Source of the DNA: HK1 sp965204915
Lineage (GTDB): Bacteria > Pseudomonadota > Gammaproteobacteria > HK1
Direction of reading: 5' to 3'
Assembly (NCBI GenBank): GCA_965204915.1
Contig: OZ242023.1
Location: forward strand, 3,224,001 to 3,288,000
DNA length: 64,000 nt
Shown here: in pieces, positions 17,367 to 26,335 of the stretch
Position numbering within the stretch: the stretch's first letter is position 1
Layout: every line of letters begins with the position of its first letter
Made by a program: the position numbers and the translations under genes
Notes under the pieces: generated by a model
What the model saw: only the letters and a program-made list of their open reading frames with translations
Databases searched by the model: none
What the model was told of the DNA's origin: nothing

Positions 17367-20003
17367 CTATCGGCCTCTCTCGTACGGACCGAGAAAACGC
17401 TCGCCGTTGAAATGGATGAGGTGCTCGGGCGCGTCGGCAATCCAGACCTCGGTTTCCCACGCGATCTCCGGCAGGTATCCGCGCATGGCCGCACGATCGA
17501 GAAACGCGGTCACGAAGACCAGGCCCGCGGTCGAGCCCGCGAAAAGATCCTCGAGCTGGTTGTGGCGCAACACGTTGACCGGGCCGTGCGACGTGACGGC
17601 TTCGATCAGGACCAGCCAGTTGCGCTCGACATGGTGAATGACCACGTCCGGCATCCTGCCGTGGGGATCGATCTCGACGCCGAGCTTCTTCATGTACCGC
17701 TCGTCATACACCAAATGCTTCCTGCCCGCATCCCCGACGTAGACCGCGTAACCGCCCGGCGTGAAGCGCGGTGCGAACTCCTGGACGATCTCCTTGACGA
17801 GCACGTTCTGTCCGCCCGGTGTGAGTTCGAATCGCCGTCCGTCCGGAAGGATGACCGGTATGCGCTGCATGGCGCGCGCCTGCTCCGCGAGCCGATTGCT
17901 CCCCTCGACGGATGCAAGATACGTTGCGAGCGCCCCGTCCCATTCGTCCGTCCCGTAACGCCGGAGAAGCGCGAGGGTGCCGGGCTCGATCCGGTAGACG
18001 TTCTTCGGGCTGTTGGTCGGCCGGGAAGGGTCGTCCGGGTTGAGGAGGACGAGCCCCATCTGCACGAACTGGTGCAGGGTGAAGCGCCGGATGGTCTCTC
18101 GCGTGTTGGGGGCATACCGCTTCCCGTAGCTCGATGCCATCCAGTCCATGAGCTCGGTGACCCCGCGTAGCGGTGCGCCGGCCTCGCGCCAAGGGGTTGC
18201 GGGGCCGAGGTCGAGCAAGCCGAGAAGGGTGAGCGCCGAACGGTCGTTGCGTTGCCCCTTCGGCGCCTTGATGGCCTTCAGAACGGCCCTGGCCGCGTCG
18301 ACCCTCTCTTTCACTTGTATCGGATCGTCTCCTTCGCCCATCTTGAACACCTCCTGCCTGACCAAGCGGTTGATCTCCTCCTGCGGAGGCAGGATCCCAT
18401 CCACCTGCCGGCCCAACCGGTCGAGTACGCCGGCAGATGGAAAGCGCAAGGATCGGAGGTCGCCGGCGTTGACCTGGGTGTGGCCGCTGAACTGGCGGAA
18501 GTACGCATCGACCGCCGTGCTGTTGAGGAATACCGCGAGCCCCTTGGCCAGGGATTCGGGAAGCCCGGCGTTCCCCCGGTCGAGCCGGGGGCGGGCTCCG
18601 CAGTGCAGAACGTTCAGCTTGTTGTCGAATGCCACGCTTTCCGCGCCGATGCGCGCCGGATCGTAGAGCGCGGCGACCACGCGGCGCCGGTCTTCCTTCG
18701 CACTGAAGCGGTTGACCAGGACGTACCAGCCGGCGGGAAGCAGGAGGTCGTCGTCGGGGCCGGCGACGGCCAGGGCGTTCGGCTTCGTTCCCGATGCCCT
18801 GGGCCAGGCCACGAACCCGCGGGCGCAGTGTCCGGGGAGGATCAGGGGCGCATCTCCCGGCCCCGCGTCGGCGCGCAGGCGCTCCTTCGCCCGGAATCCG
18901 ACCACGCGCCCCGTCGAGACGAACACGCCGAGTTCGGCGAGCGTATGGGGCAGGCTCCGCATGTTCGCCGCGATCTTCGCGTCGGCCTCGTCCGGCACCA
19001 CGTGCAGGACACGTTCCGGATCGTGTGGAAGGATCAGCTCGTCCGGCTCGATGGTGCGTTCCAGGAGCCCGTCGTCGGCCGGTCCCGGTGAAGTAGTGAT
19101 CCTGACCGGGCTCGGGTCGGCGCCCCGGACCCCGTGAAAGATCACGTTCTCCTGCAGCACGCCGTCCTCGGCAAAGGCGGCGTCGCGGGCGTCATAGACG
19201 TGGATCCGGCGAAAAGCCAGCTCCCGAGACAGGGCTTGCCGGAACGGCCGGAAGTAGGACCCGTTCATGAAGCTGCGCGGCGTGATCGCCACGAGCTCGC
19301 CGCCGCCGGCAAGGAGCTTGAGCGCGAGCCAGACGAAGGCCGAGTAGAGGTTGCTGGTCTCGACACCCGCGGCGCTCAGGCGCGAGCGCTCCGCGCTGTC
19401 GCTCCCGAGCTTGCGGTACGGGGGGTTCATGATCGCCACGTGGAATCCCGGACGGCGTTCGGGTTCGAGGAGGTTCTGGTCATCGGCCCAGGCGGCCGCG
19501 TCGAGGACGAAGTTCCCCCGGTGATGTTCGCTGCGGAAGGCGACCCCGGCCTTCGCGCATACCGCGCGGCAGTGCTCGAAGGTGCGGTCCAGATCGCCGG
19601 CGAGCCGTTCGTCGAGCTCCCAGACGCTCGCGTGCAGGGCGGCGGGTCTGCCGCGCTTGGGCCGGCTGCAAAGCTCGGCCACCGCCGCAGCCGTCAGGAT
19701 GCCGCTGCCGCCGCCGGGGTCGAGGACCCGCAGTGTCTCGGGCGGCTCGCGCACCTGGAGCATGGACGCCATGAAACGGGCAACACCGATCGGGGTGAAG
19801 AATTGACCCAGAGCCGCACGGCGTTTGGAGTCGGCCGCCGACGGCATCCTGGGGTTCGGCCGTTTCGTGAGATCGGGCTGCTCGAGATCGAGGCGCTCCA
19901 GGAGGTTCGATGCGGTGACGGCCAGCCAGCCATCCCCGCCCGGTCGTGGGGTGTGGCGGGTGTTCATCCCATTGGCGGTGGTGGAGGCAAGGACAGCCGC
20001 CAC
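17367..20003 (-). CDS. Fused DNA adenine methyltransferase and BsuBI/PstI-type restriction endonuclease
   Basis: The 878-residue polypeptide joins two activities. Residues about 55-560 are an Eco57I-like N6-adenine methyltransferase: the SAM motif DPGGGSG at 95-101 and the catalytic NPPY at 193-196, followed by target-recognition sequence. Residues about 580-878 match the BsuBI/PstI endonuclease family, with the nuclease core MPDVVIHHVERNWLVLIEAV and the conserved ending ETEVWIADAPEHLIHFNGER. BsuBI and PstI normally have separate methylase and nuclease genes and recognise CTGCAG; here both are in one chain. The recognition site cannot be read from sequence. An ATG at 19967 is an alternative start. 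A HicB gene lies 70 bp upstream in the same direction. Confidence 0.9.
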   Translation of the reverse strand: MAAVLASTTANGMNTRHTPRPGGDGWLAVTASNLLERLDLEQPDLTKRPNPRMPSAADSKRRAALGQFFTPIGVARFMASMLQVREPPETLRVLDPGGGSGILTAAAVAELCSRPKRGRPAALHASVWELDERLAGDLDRTFEHCRAVCAKAGVAFRSEHHRGNFVLDAAAWADDQNLLEPERRPGFHVAIMNPPYRKLGSDSAERSRLSAAGVETSNLYSAFVWLALKLLAGGGELVAITPRSFMNGSYFRPFRQALSRELAFRRIHVYDARDAAFAEDGVLQENVIFHGVRGADPSPVRITTSPGPADDGLLERTIEPDELILPHDPERVLHVVPDEADAKIAANMRSLPHTLAELGVFVSTGRVVGFRAKERLRADAGPGDAPLILPGHCARGFVAWPRASGTKPNALAVAGPDDDLLLPAGWYVLVNRFSAKEDRRRVVAALYDPARIGAESVAFDNKLNVLHCGARPRLDRGNAGLPESLAKGLAVFLNSTAVDAYFRQFSGHTQVNAGDLRSLRFPSAGVLDRLGRQVDGILPPQEEINRLVRQEVFKMGEGDDPIQVKERVDAARAVLKAIKAPKGQRNDRSALTLLGLLDLGPATPWREAGAPLRGVTELMDWMASSYGKRYAPNTRETIRRFTLHQFVQMGLVLLNPDDPSRPTNSPKNVYRIEPGTLALLRRYGTDEWDGALATYLASVEGSNRLAEQARAMQRIPVILPDGRRFELTPGGQNVLVKEIVQEFAPRFTPGGYAVYVGDAGRKHLVYDERYMKKLGVEIDPHGRMPDVVIHHVERNWLVLIEAVTSHGPVNVLRHNQLEDLFAGSTAGLVFVTAFLDRAAMRGYLPEIAWETEVWIADAPEHLIHFNGERFLGPYERGR

Positions 20004-20073
20004 CCCGTCCGCAGCGGGTTGCAGCAGGCCATCGGCTTCTCTGCTCCGGTCATCGTGATCCGTCCGTCATGCG

Positions 20074-20406
20074 TCACCGTGCGGCACGCTCCAGCACCTC
20101 TTCGGCCCACTGGTTCAGGCTCTTCCCGGAAAGCTCCGCCGCGAGTGCGGCTTTGCGGTGCACTTCAGGGTTGACGCGAAACATCATTCGGCCCGAATAG
20201 GGCTTCCGGGGCTTCTTGCCACCCCTGGCGCAGGTATGGAGGTAGTCTTCCACCGCATCATGGAAAGCTTCCTGGAGGGCCTGCACGTTGTCCGCGTGAA
20301 AGCCGACACCGTCGCGGATGCCCGCGATCCGGCCAACGAAAATCTCGTCTTCGTCGTCATAGCCGATACGGGCCGAGTAACCCCTGTATGTCATCGTATT
20401 CATCAT
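20074..20406 (-). CDS. hicB: HicB-family antitoxin without HicA partner
   Basis: The 110-residue product has the HicB layout: a partial RNase H-like fold (YSARIGYDDEDEIFVGRIAG, then FHADNVQALQEAFHDAVEDY) and a C-terminal ribbon-helix-helix/helical DNA-binding tail (GRMMFRVNPEVHRKAALAAE). HicB normally follows a gene for the about 60-residue HicA mRNA interferase. Upstream there are only 188 bp before the divergent hsdR, and no HicA-like frame was found. It is read toward the fused restriction-modification gene, so it may act as its regulator. Its start region is present twice in tandem. Confidence 0.87.
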   Translation of the reverse strand: MMNTMTYRGYSARIGYDDEDEIFVGRIAGIRDGVGFHADNVQALQEAFHDAVEDYLHTCARGGKKPRKPYSGRMMFRVNPEVHRKAALAAELSGKSLNQWAEEVLERAAR

Positions 20407-20462
20407 GGCGTAACTCCGAGCAATCCTTGCAAGTCATCGCACTCGTCATGGCGTGACTCCGA
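20377..20462. repeat. 43-bp tandem duplication over the hicB start
   Basis: Two adjacent imperfect 43-bp units (20377-20419 and 20420-20462) each carry, on the minus strand, TCGGAGT(T/C)ACGCCATGA and then a similar run. The proximal unit supplies the real hicB ribosome-binding region and start. The distal unit has a matching ATG that is 43 bases away and so out of frame. Confidence 0.8.
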
Positions 20463-20594
20463 CAGACCAGTCGTCCGAGACCAGCCCAGTGGCGGTGAGG
20501 TCCGATGATAGCGAAGGGTTCCGGGTAGAATCGTCACGATTTCAGCCGTAGTCCGCTTCGTTCGGGAAACCGGGACGCTACGCGACCACAAGGG

Positions 20595-23036
20595 ATGAAC
20601 AAGAAGGCCCTGAACGAAGCCGGGATCTGCGACAGCTACGTCACCCCGGCAATCACCGGCGCGGGATGGGACGCCCATACGCAGATCCGCCGCGAGTACG
20701 GCTTCACGGCCGGCCGGGTCATGGTCCGGGGCAAGGTGGCCGTGCGCGGGGAGAGGAAGCGGGCCGACTACCTCCTGCTCTACCGGCCGAACCTTCCGCT
20801 GGCGGTGGTGGAGGCCAAGGACAACCGCCACCCGGTCGGCGGCGGGTTGCCGCAGGCCATCGGCTACGCGGAGGCCCTCGACGTGCCCTTCGTGTTCTCG
20901 TCGAACGGCGACGCCTTCCTGTTCCACGACCGCACCGGACGGTCCTCCCCGGTCGAGCGGCAGATCAGCCTGGACGAGTTTCCCTCCCCGGAGGACCTGT
21001 GGCGGCGCTACCGGGCCTGGAAGGGGCTCGACGACGAATCCGGCCGGCTCGCCCTCCAACCTTGCTACGAGGACCCCGGCGGCAAGGAGCTCCGCTACTA
21101 CCAGCGCGCGGCCGTCCAGCGGGCGGTGGAGGCGGTCGCCCGGGGCCGGCGCCGGGTGCTGCTGGTCATGGCCACCGGCACGGGGAAGACCCTCACCGTC
21201 TTCCAGATCATCTGGCGGCTGCGGAAGGCGGGGAAGGTCCGGCGGGTGCTGTTCCTCGTGGACCGCAACATCCTCGCCGACCAGACCGTGACCAACGACT
21301 TCAAGCCCTTCGGCCCGGTGATGACCAAGGTTCGGGACCGCCATATGGACCCGAGCTACGAGGTCTACCTGGCGCTCTACCAGGCGGTGAGCGGAAGCGA
21401 GGAAGAGAAGAACGTCTACCGGCAGTTCAGCCGCGGCTTCTTCGATCTGGTGGTCATCGACGAATGCCACCGGGGCAGCGCCCGCGAGGACAGCGCATGG
21501 CGGGAGATCCTCGACTACTTCGAGCCCGCCATCCAGCTCGGCCTGACCGCCACCCCGAAGGAGACCACCGAGGTCAGCACCCTCACCTACTTCGGCGAGC
21601 CGGTCTACACGTACTCCCTCAGGCAGGGGGTCGAGGACGGATTCCTCGCGCCCTGGAAGGTCGTGCGCATCGACCTCGACAAGGACTTGCAGGGCTGGCG
21701 GCCACCGGCGGGCATGATCGACGACCTCGGCCGGGAGATCGAGGACCGCGTCTACAACCAGCGGGACATGGACCGGGCGCTGGTGCTGAACGAGCGCACC
21801 AGGAGGGTGGCCGGGAAGATCGTCGAATACCTCTCGGGAACCGACCCCTGGGGCAAGACCATCGTCTTCTGCGAGAACGTCGACCATGCGGAGCGAATGC
21901 GCTCGGCGCTCGTCAACGAGATGGCGAGGTGCCTGCCGGCACGGATCGGCAGCCGTATGCCGACGCGGATCGGCAGCCGCCTGCCGGCGCAGATCGGCAA
22001 CCGCCTGCCGGCAGAGGCCGGCGACCCCTCGAAGTGCGTCGTCCGCATCACGGGGGACAACGACGAGGGCAAGCGGGCGCTCGACGACTTCATCCATCCC
22101 GAGCGGCGCTACCCGGTCATCGCCACCACCTCGAAGCTGCTGACGACCGGCGTGGACGCCAGGACCTGCAAGCTCATCGTGCTCGACCAGCGCATCGAGT
22201 CGATGATCGAGTTCAAGCAGATCGTGGGGCGCGGCACCCGCATCCACGAAGACGCGGGCAAGCTCTGGTTCACCGTCATGGACTTCAGGAAGGCCACCGA
22301 GCGCTTCGCCGATCCGGCCTTCGACGGGGAGCCGGTCGTCGTCTACGAGCCCGGCGGCGACGAAGTGCCCGTTCCGCCCGACGATGCGGAGGATGGAACG
22401 GGCGAGGGCGGGGACAGCATGGGCGACGGGGGCTGGATCGACGACCCCGACGACCCGCCGCCGGGAGGCGCTGTCAGGTACGTCATCAGCGGCGTCCCCG
22501 TCCTGGTCGTCGCCGAACGGGTGCAGTACTACGGCAACGACGGCCGGCTCATCACCGAATCGCTCACCGACTACACCCGGGAGGCGGTCAGGGGGAAGTA
22601 CGCCACGCTTGCGGATTTCCTGCGGCGATGGACCGGGAGCGAGCGGAAGGCGGCGGTGGTCGACGAGCTCCGCGAGCAAGGGGTGATGTTCGAGGAGCTG
22701 CACGAAAGGGTCGGGAAGGACCTCGACGCCTTCGACCTCATCTGCCACGTGGTCTACGGCCGGCCCCCGCTCACCCGCCGCGAACGGGCCGAGAACGTGA
22801 AGAAGCGGGACGTGTTCGCCAGGTACGGCGCACAGGCCCGCGCCGTGCTCGACGCCCTGCTCGACAAGTACGCCGATGAAGGGCTGACCCCGGCCGAGGA
22901 CCTTGGCGTCCTTCGCGTGCAACCGCTCTCCGGCCTCGGCACCCCCGTCGAGCTGGTCGGGCGCTTCGGCGGCAAGAAGGAGTACGTCGCCGCCGTCCGC
23001 GCGCTCGAAGCCGCCCTGTACGACACCGCCGCGTAG
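20595..23036 (+). CDS. hsdR: Type I restriction enzyme R subunit (HsdR)
   Basis: An 813-residue translocase-nuclease. The N-terminal nuclease core shows D58 and then E73-A-K75 in PLAVVEAKDN. Superfamily 2 helicase motifs follow: Walker A MATGTGKT at about 192-199, DECH at about 289-292 and LTATP shortly after. HsdR cuts DNA at a distance after ATP-driven translocation by the R2M2S complex. An insertion of three 8-residue repeats (PARIGSRM-like) lies at about residues 448-476, between the NVDHAERMR segment and VVRITGDNDEGKR, where relatives have only a short linker. The length is similar to other short R subunits. The gene is divergent from hicB and is the first of the hsdRMS operon. Confidence 0.94.
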   Translation: MNKKALNEAGICDSYVTPAITGAGWDAHTQIRREYGFTAGRVMVRGKVAVRGERKRADYLLLYRPNLPLAVVEAKDNRHPVGGGLPQAIGYAEALDVPFVFSSNGDAFLFHDRTGRSSPVERQISLDEFPSPEDLWRRYRAWKGLDDESGRLALQPCYEDPGGKELRYYQRAAVQRAVEAVARGRRRVLLVMATGTGKTLTVFQIIWRLRKAGKVRRVLFLVDRNILADQTVTNDFKPFGPVMTKVRDRHMDPSYEVYLALYQAVSGSEEEKNVYRQFSRGFFDLVVIDECHRGSAREDSAWREILDYFEPAIQLGLTATPKETTEVSTLTYFGEPVYTYSLRQGVEDGFLAPWKVVRIDLDKDLQGWRPPAGMIDDLGREIEDRVYNQRDMDRALVLNERTRRVAGKIVEYLSGTDPWGKTIVFCENVDHAERMRSALVNEMARCLPARIGSRMPTRIGSRLPAQIGNRLPAEAGDPSKCVVRITGDNDEGKRALDDFIHPERRYPVIATTSKLLTTGVDARTCKLIVLDQRIESMIEFKQIVGRGTRIHEDAGKLWFTVMDFRKATERFADPAFDGEPVVVYEPGGDEVPVPPDDAEDGTGEGGDSMGDGGWIDDPDDPPPGGAVRYVISGVPVLVVAERVQYYGNDGRLITESLTDYTREAVRGKYATLADFLRRWTGSERKAAVVDELREQGVMFEELHERVGKDLDAFDLICHVVYGRPPLTRRERAENVKKRDVFARYGAQARAVLDALLDKYADEGLTPAEDLGVLRVQPLSGLGTPVELVGRFGGKKEYVAAVRALEAALYDTAA
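21936..22025. repeat. In-frame 24-bp tandem repeat inside hsdR
   Basis: Three 24-bp units (21936-21959, 21960-21983, 21984-22007) plus the start of a fourth encode PARIGSRM, PTRIGSRL, PAQIGNRL and PAEAG. The repeat lies within the second helicase lobe and keeps the reading frame. No spacer-repeat structure exists, so this is not a CRISPR. Confidence 0.85.
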
Positions 23037-23066
23037 CGCACGGCAACGGCACGCGAGACCCGTTCC

Positions 23067-24599
23067 ATGTCCATGTCCACCACCATCAAGTCCATCCAGG
23101 ACATCATGCGCAAGGACGTCGGCGTCGATGGCGACGCCCAGCGCATCGGCCAGCTCGTCTGGCTGCTGTTCCTGAAGATCTGGGACGATCGCGAGCAGGA
23201 GCTGGCGCTTCTGGAAGACGACTTCGCGTCGCCGCTCGTCAACGTCTCCTGGACCGAGGGCGGAGAGAAGCGCAGCGCCGCGGACCTGCGCTGGAGCGCC
23301 TGGGCCGCCGACCCCGAAGGCGTCACCGGCGACCGGCTGCTCGACTTCACCGACCACACCCTGTTCCCCGCCCTCAAGGGCCTGGAGGTCGGCCCTCCGC
23401 CGGGCGGGAAGAGCACGCGGGCGAGAAAGGCCGCGCAGGCCCTGCACCGTCGCCGCCGGCTCGTGAAGGGCGTCTTCGAGGACGCCTACCAGTACATGAA
23501 ATCGGGCACCCTGTTGCGGCAGGTCGTCAACAAGATCCAGACCGGCGTCGACTTCAACGACGCCACCGGCCGGCACCTGTTCGGAGACCTCTACGAGCAG
23601 ATCCTCAAGGACCTCCAGGGAGCCGGAAACGCCGGGGAGTACTACACGCCCCGGGCCGTCACGCAGTTTGCGGTGGACATGGTCGACCCCCGCCTCGGGG
23701 AGTCCGTCCTCGATCCGGCCTGCGGCACGGGCGGCTTCCTCGCCTGTGCCATCGAGCACGTCCGCCGCCGGGACGTGAAGACCCCCGGGCAGGAGGCGCA
23801 GCTTCAGGCCAGCATCCGGGGGGTGGAGAAGAAGCCCCTGCCGCACCTGCTGTGCGCGACCAACATGATCGTGCACGGCATCGACGTGCCGGCCGGGATC
23901 GTCCACGGCAACACCCTGTCGCGCCCCCTCCGGGACCTCACCATGCGGGATCGCGTGGACGTGGTGCTCACGAATCCGCCCTTCGGCGGCATGGAGGAGG
24001 ACGGCATCGAGAACAACTTCCCGGCCGAATTCCGCACCCGGGAGACCGCGGACCTCTTCCTGGTCCTGATCGTCGAGCTCCTGAAGCCCGGCGGCCGGGC
24101 GGCGGTGGTCCTGCCGGACGGCACCCTGTTCGGCGAGGGGGTGAAGACCCGGCTGAAGGAACGGCTGCTGGCCGAATGCGACCTGCACACCATCGTGCGC
24201 CTGCCCAACGGCGTGTTCGCGCCCTACACCGGCATCCGGACCAACGTGCTGTTCTTCGAGAAGGGCCGGCCGACGTCGGAGATCTGGTACTACGAGCACC
24301 CCTACCCCGAGGGCTACAAGTCCTACTCCAAGACCAAGCCGATGCGGATCGAGGAATTCGAGCCCGAGAAGGCGTGGTGGCACCACCGCGTGGAGAACGA
24401 ATTCGCGTGGAAGGTCGGCATCGACCGGGTCCGGGAGCGCGGCTTCAACCTGGACCTCTCGAACCCGAACGCGCCGGGACACGCCCACGAAGATCCCGAC
24501 GAGTTGCTGGCGCGCTTCGAGAAGGAACGGGATGCGGCGGCGGCCTTGCGGGAGCAGCTTCGGCAGGCGCTGGCGGAAGCGCTGGAACGCACGACATGA
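23067..24599 (+). CDS. hsdM: Type I DNA methyltransferase subunit (HsdM)
   Basis: A 510-residue N6-adenine methyltransferase. The N-terminal helical domain contains DAQRIGQLVWLLFLKIWDDR. The SAM motif DPACGTGG sits at about residues 216-223, with the preceding block GEYYTPRAVTQFAVDM, and the catalytic NPPFGG at about 304-309. HsdM modifies adenines in the host copy of the bipartite recognition site and forms the M2S core that HsdR joins. It starts 31 bp after hsdR, and its stop overlaps the hsdS start (ATGA), so the set is translationally coupled. Confidence 0.95.
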   Translation: MSMSTTIKSIQDIMRKDVGVDGDAQRIGQLVWLLFLKIWDDREQELALLEDDFASPLVNVSWTEGGEKRSAADLRWSAWAADPEGVTGDRLLDFTDHTLFPALKGLEVGPPPGGKSTRARKAAQALHRRRRLVKGVFEDAYQYMKSGTLLRQVVNKIQTGVDFNDATGRHLFGDLYEQILKDLQGAGNAGEYYTPRAVTQFAVDMVDPRLGESVLDPACGTGGFLACAIEHVRRRDVKTPGQEAQLQASIRGVEKKPLPHLLCATNMIVHGIDVPAGIVHGNTLSRPLRDLTMRDRVDVVLTNPPFGGMEEDGIENNFPAEFRTRETADLFLVLIVELLKPGGRAAVVLPDGTLFGEGVKTRLKERLLAECDLHTIVRLPNGVFAPYTGIRTNVLFFEKGRPTSEIWYYEHPYPEGYKSYSKTKPMRIEEFEPEKAWWHHRVENEFAWKVGIDRVRERGFNLDLSNPNAPGHAHEDPDELLARFEKERDAAAALREQLRQALAEALERTT

Positions 24600-26311
24600 C
24601 GCCCCGCGACTTCATCGCGCACTTCGACACCATCGCGGAGGCGCCGAACGGTATTGCGCGGCTGCGGGAGTTCGTGTTGCGGCTTGCGGTGCGGGGCAGG
24701 CTTGTTCCGCAGATCCCCGAAGTTGAACCGGTAGAGCACCTGCTTCGCCAGTTGAAAACGGGGAAGAAGCGACTCCTGGAGGAAGGAGCCATCGCGAAGC
24801 CCCGGTATCCGTGTGGGGTGCGTGTCGTGCAGGACCCCTTCGAGATTCCTGCAACATGGACATGGCTTCGCCTGGGTGACGTGGGCGCCATCGTCGGAGG
24901 CGGTACTCCGAAAAGCGGTGAACGTTCATTTTGGGCAGACGGAGACGGTGTTCCTTGGCTGACCCCCGCGGACATGCGTTCCCAGGACTCCCGTTACCTC
25001 TCCCGCGGCAATCGTGACATTACTTCGGAAGGACTCGAACGTTCCTCTGCGCAGTTGCTACCGGCAAGATCGGTCCTGTTTTCGAGCCGGGCACCTATCG
25101 GGCATGTCGGGATCGCGGCAAATCCGCTCAGCACCAATCAGGGCTTCAAATCGTGCGTGCCCTACATCGCGGACATGTCGGAATATCTGTACCTGTTTCT
25201 CAAACAGGCTGGTCCGGGGATTAACGAGCAAGCTACCGGTACGACCTTCAAGGAAGTGTCCGGCAAGGAGGTTGCACTCATTCCGATCCCGATTCCGCCC
25301 CTCGCCGAGCAACATCGTATCGTCGCAAAAGCCGATGAACTCATGGATTTGCTCGACCGATTGGAAGAAACACGGCGCTGTCGAGAAACCATGCGTACCG
25401 GGAGCCGTGATTCAGCGCTCGCAGCCCTTCGCGCTGCCGGCACAGCCGATGAGATCAGGGCCGCTTGGATGCGAATCTCCGCTCGGATGAATGAATTTCT
25501 TGTTACTCCTTATGACGTAATCCCTCTGCGTGATCTTGTACTACAGATTGCAGTACAGGGTTATCTTGTCTCTCAAAACCCGAAAGATGAATCGGCTGCC
25601 ATTCTACTGGAGCGCATCACGGAGAAGAGGAGCATATTGGTCAAGGGCAAGAAGATCAGTAAACCAAAGACGTTGCTCAGGATCACCAGAAACGAAATTT
25701 TGGCGGAGGTGCCAAAAGGATGGGAAATTGTAAGATTTGGAGATCTCTTTCTTGAGGTATTTACCGGTCCATTTGGTACTTCACTCAAGAAATCGGAATA
25801 CATCAGAAACGGCACTCCTGTCATCAACCCACAGAATCTCAAATCAGGCTGTATTGTTCCTTCTCCGGAGATGGCTGTTGGGTCAACAACTCTGGAACGA
25901 CTCGCTGGTTTTCGAGTTGCAAGGAATGATCTCGTAGTCGCGAGACGTGGGGAAATGGGTAGATGTGCGGTCGTTGGTACGATGGAATCCGGTTGGCTAT
26001 GTGGAACCGGAAGTATGGTTCTTCGACCTGCGGAAGGCATTTATCCACCCTTTGTAGCGATGTTTCTTCGCAGTCCTTCGACCGTTGATCGACTGTCTGG
26101 TGACTCTGTCGGTTCCACGATGAGGAACCTCAATCAAAGAATCATGTTGAATCTGGCTTTTGCTTTGCCTCCTACGGCAGAGCAACAACGAATCGTCGCA
26201 AAGGTCGATGAACTCGTGGATTTGCTCAATCGACTGGAAGAGACGAAAAAGCATCGGGGTGCGGCACAGAGATCTTATGTTGATGCTGCTCTTCATTACG
26301 TCGCACTATAA
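24596..26311 (+). CDS. hsdS: Type I specificity subunit (HsdS), chimeric
   Basis: The 571-residue product has two target-recognition domains, at about residues 70-250 and 335-550. They are separated by conserved helical spacers reading AEQHRIVAKADELMDLLDRL and AEQQRIVAKVDELVDLLNRL. Each domain reads one half of the bipartite DNA site. Base composition changes inside the gene: the first half is GC-rich like its neighbours, and from about 25,490 the second half is AT-rich. The second recognition domain was therefore probably swapped in from another genome, a usual way of changing specificity. The start ATG at 24596 overlaps the hsdM stop. Confidence 0.93.
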   Translation: MTPRDFIAHFDTIAEAPNGIARLREFVLRLAVRGRLVPQIPEVEPVEHLLRQLKTGKKRLLEEGAIAKPRYPCGVRVVQDPFEIPATWTWLRLGDVGAIVGGGTPKSGERSFWADGDGVPWLTPADMRSQDSRYLSRGNRDITSEGLERSSAQLLPARSVLFSSRAPIGHVGIAANPLSTNQGFKSCVPYIADMSEYLYLFLKQAGPGINEQATGTTFKEVSGKEVALIPIPIPPLAEQHRIVAKADELMDLLDRLEETRRCRETMRTGSRDSALAALRAAGTADEIRAAWMRISARMNEFLVTPYDVIPLRDLVLQIAVQGYLVSQNPKDESAAILLERITEKRSILVKGKKISKPKTLLRITRNEILAEVPKGWEIVRFGDLFLEVFTGPFGTSLKKSEYIRNGTPVINPQNLKSGCIVPSPEMAVGSTTLERLAGFRVARNDLVVARRGEMGRCAVVGTMESGWLCGTGSMVLRPAEGIYPPFVAMFLRSPSTVDRLSGDSVGSTMRNLNQRIMLNLAFALPPTAEQQRIVAKVDELVDLLNRLEETKKHRGAAQRSYVDAALHYVAL

Positions 26312-26335
26312 GATAAATATTTTTCAGGAAATGAC

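Noticed and set aside
21936..22025. Possible CRISPR-like tandem repeats
   Set aside because: Units are contiguous, keep the reading frame of hsdR and have no unique spacers.
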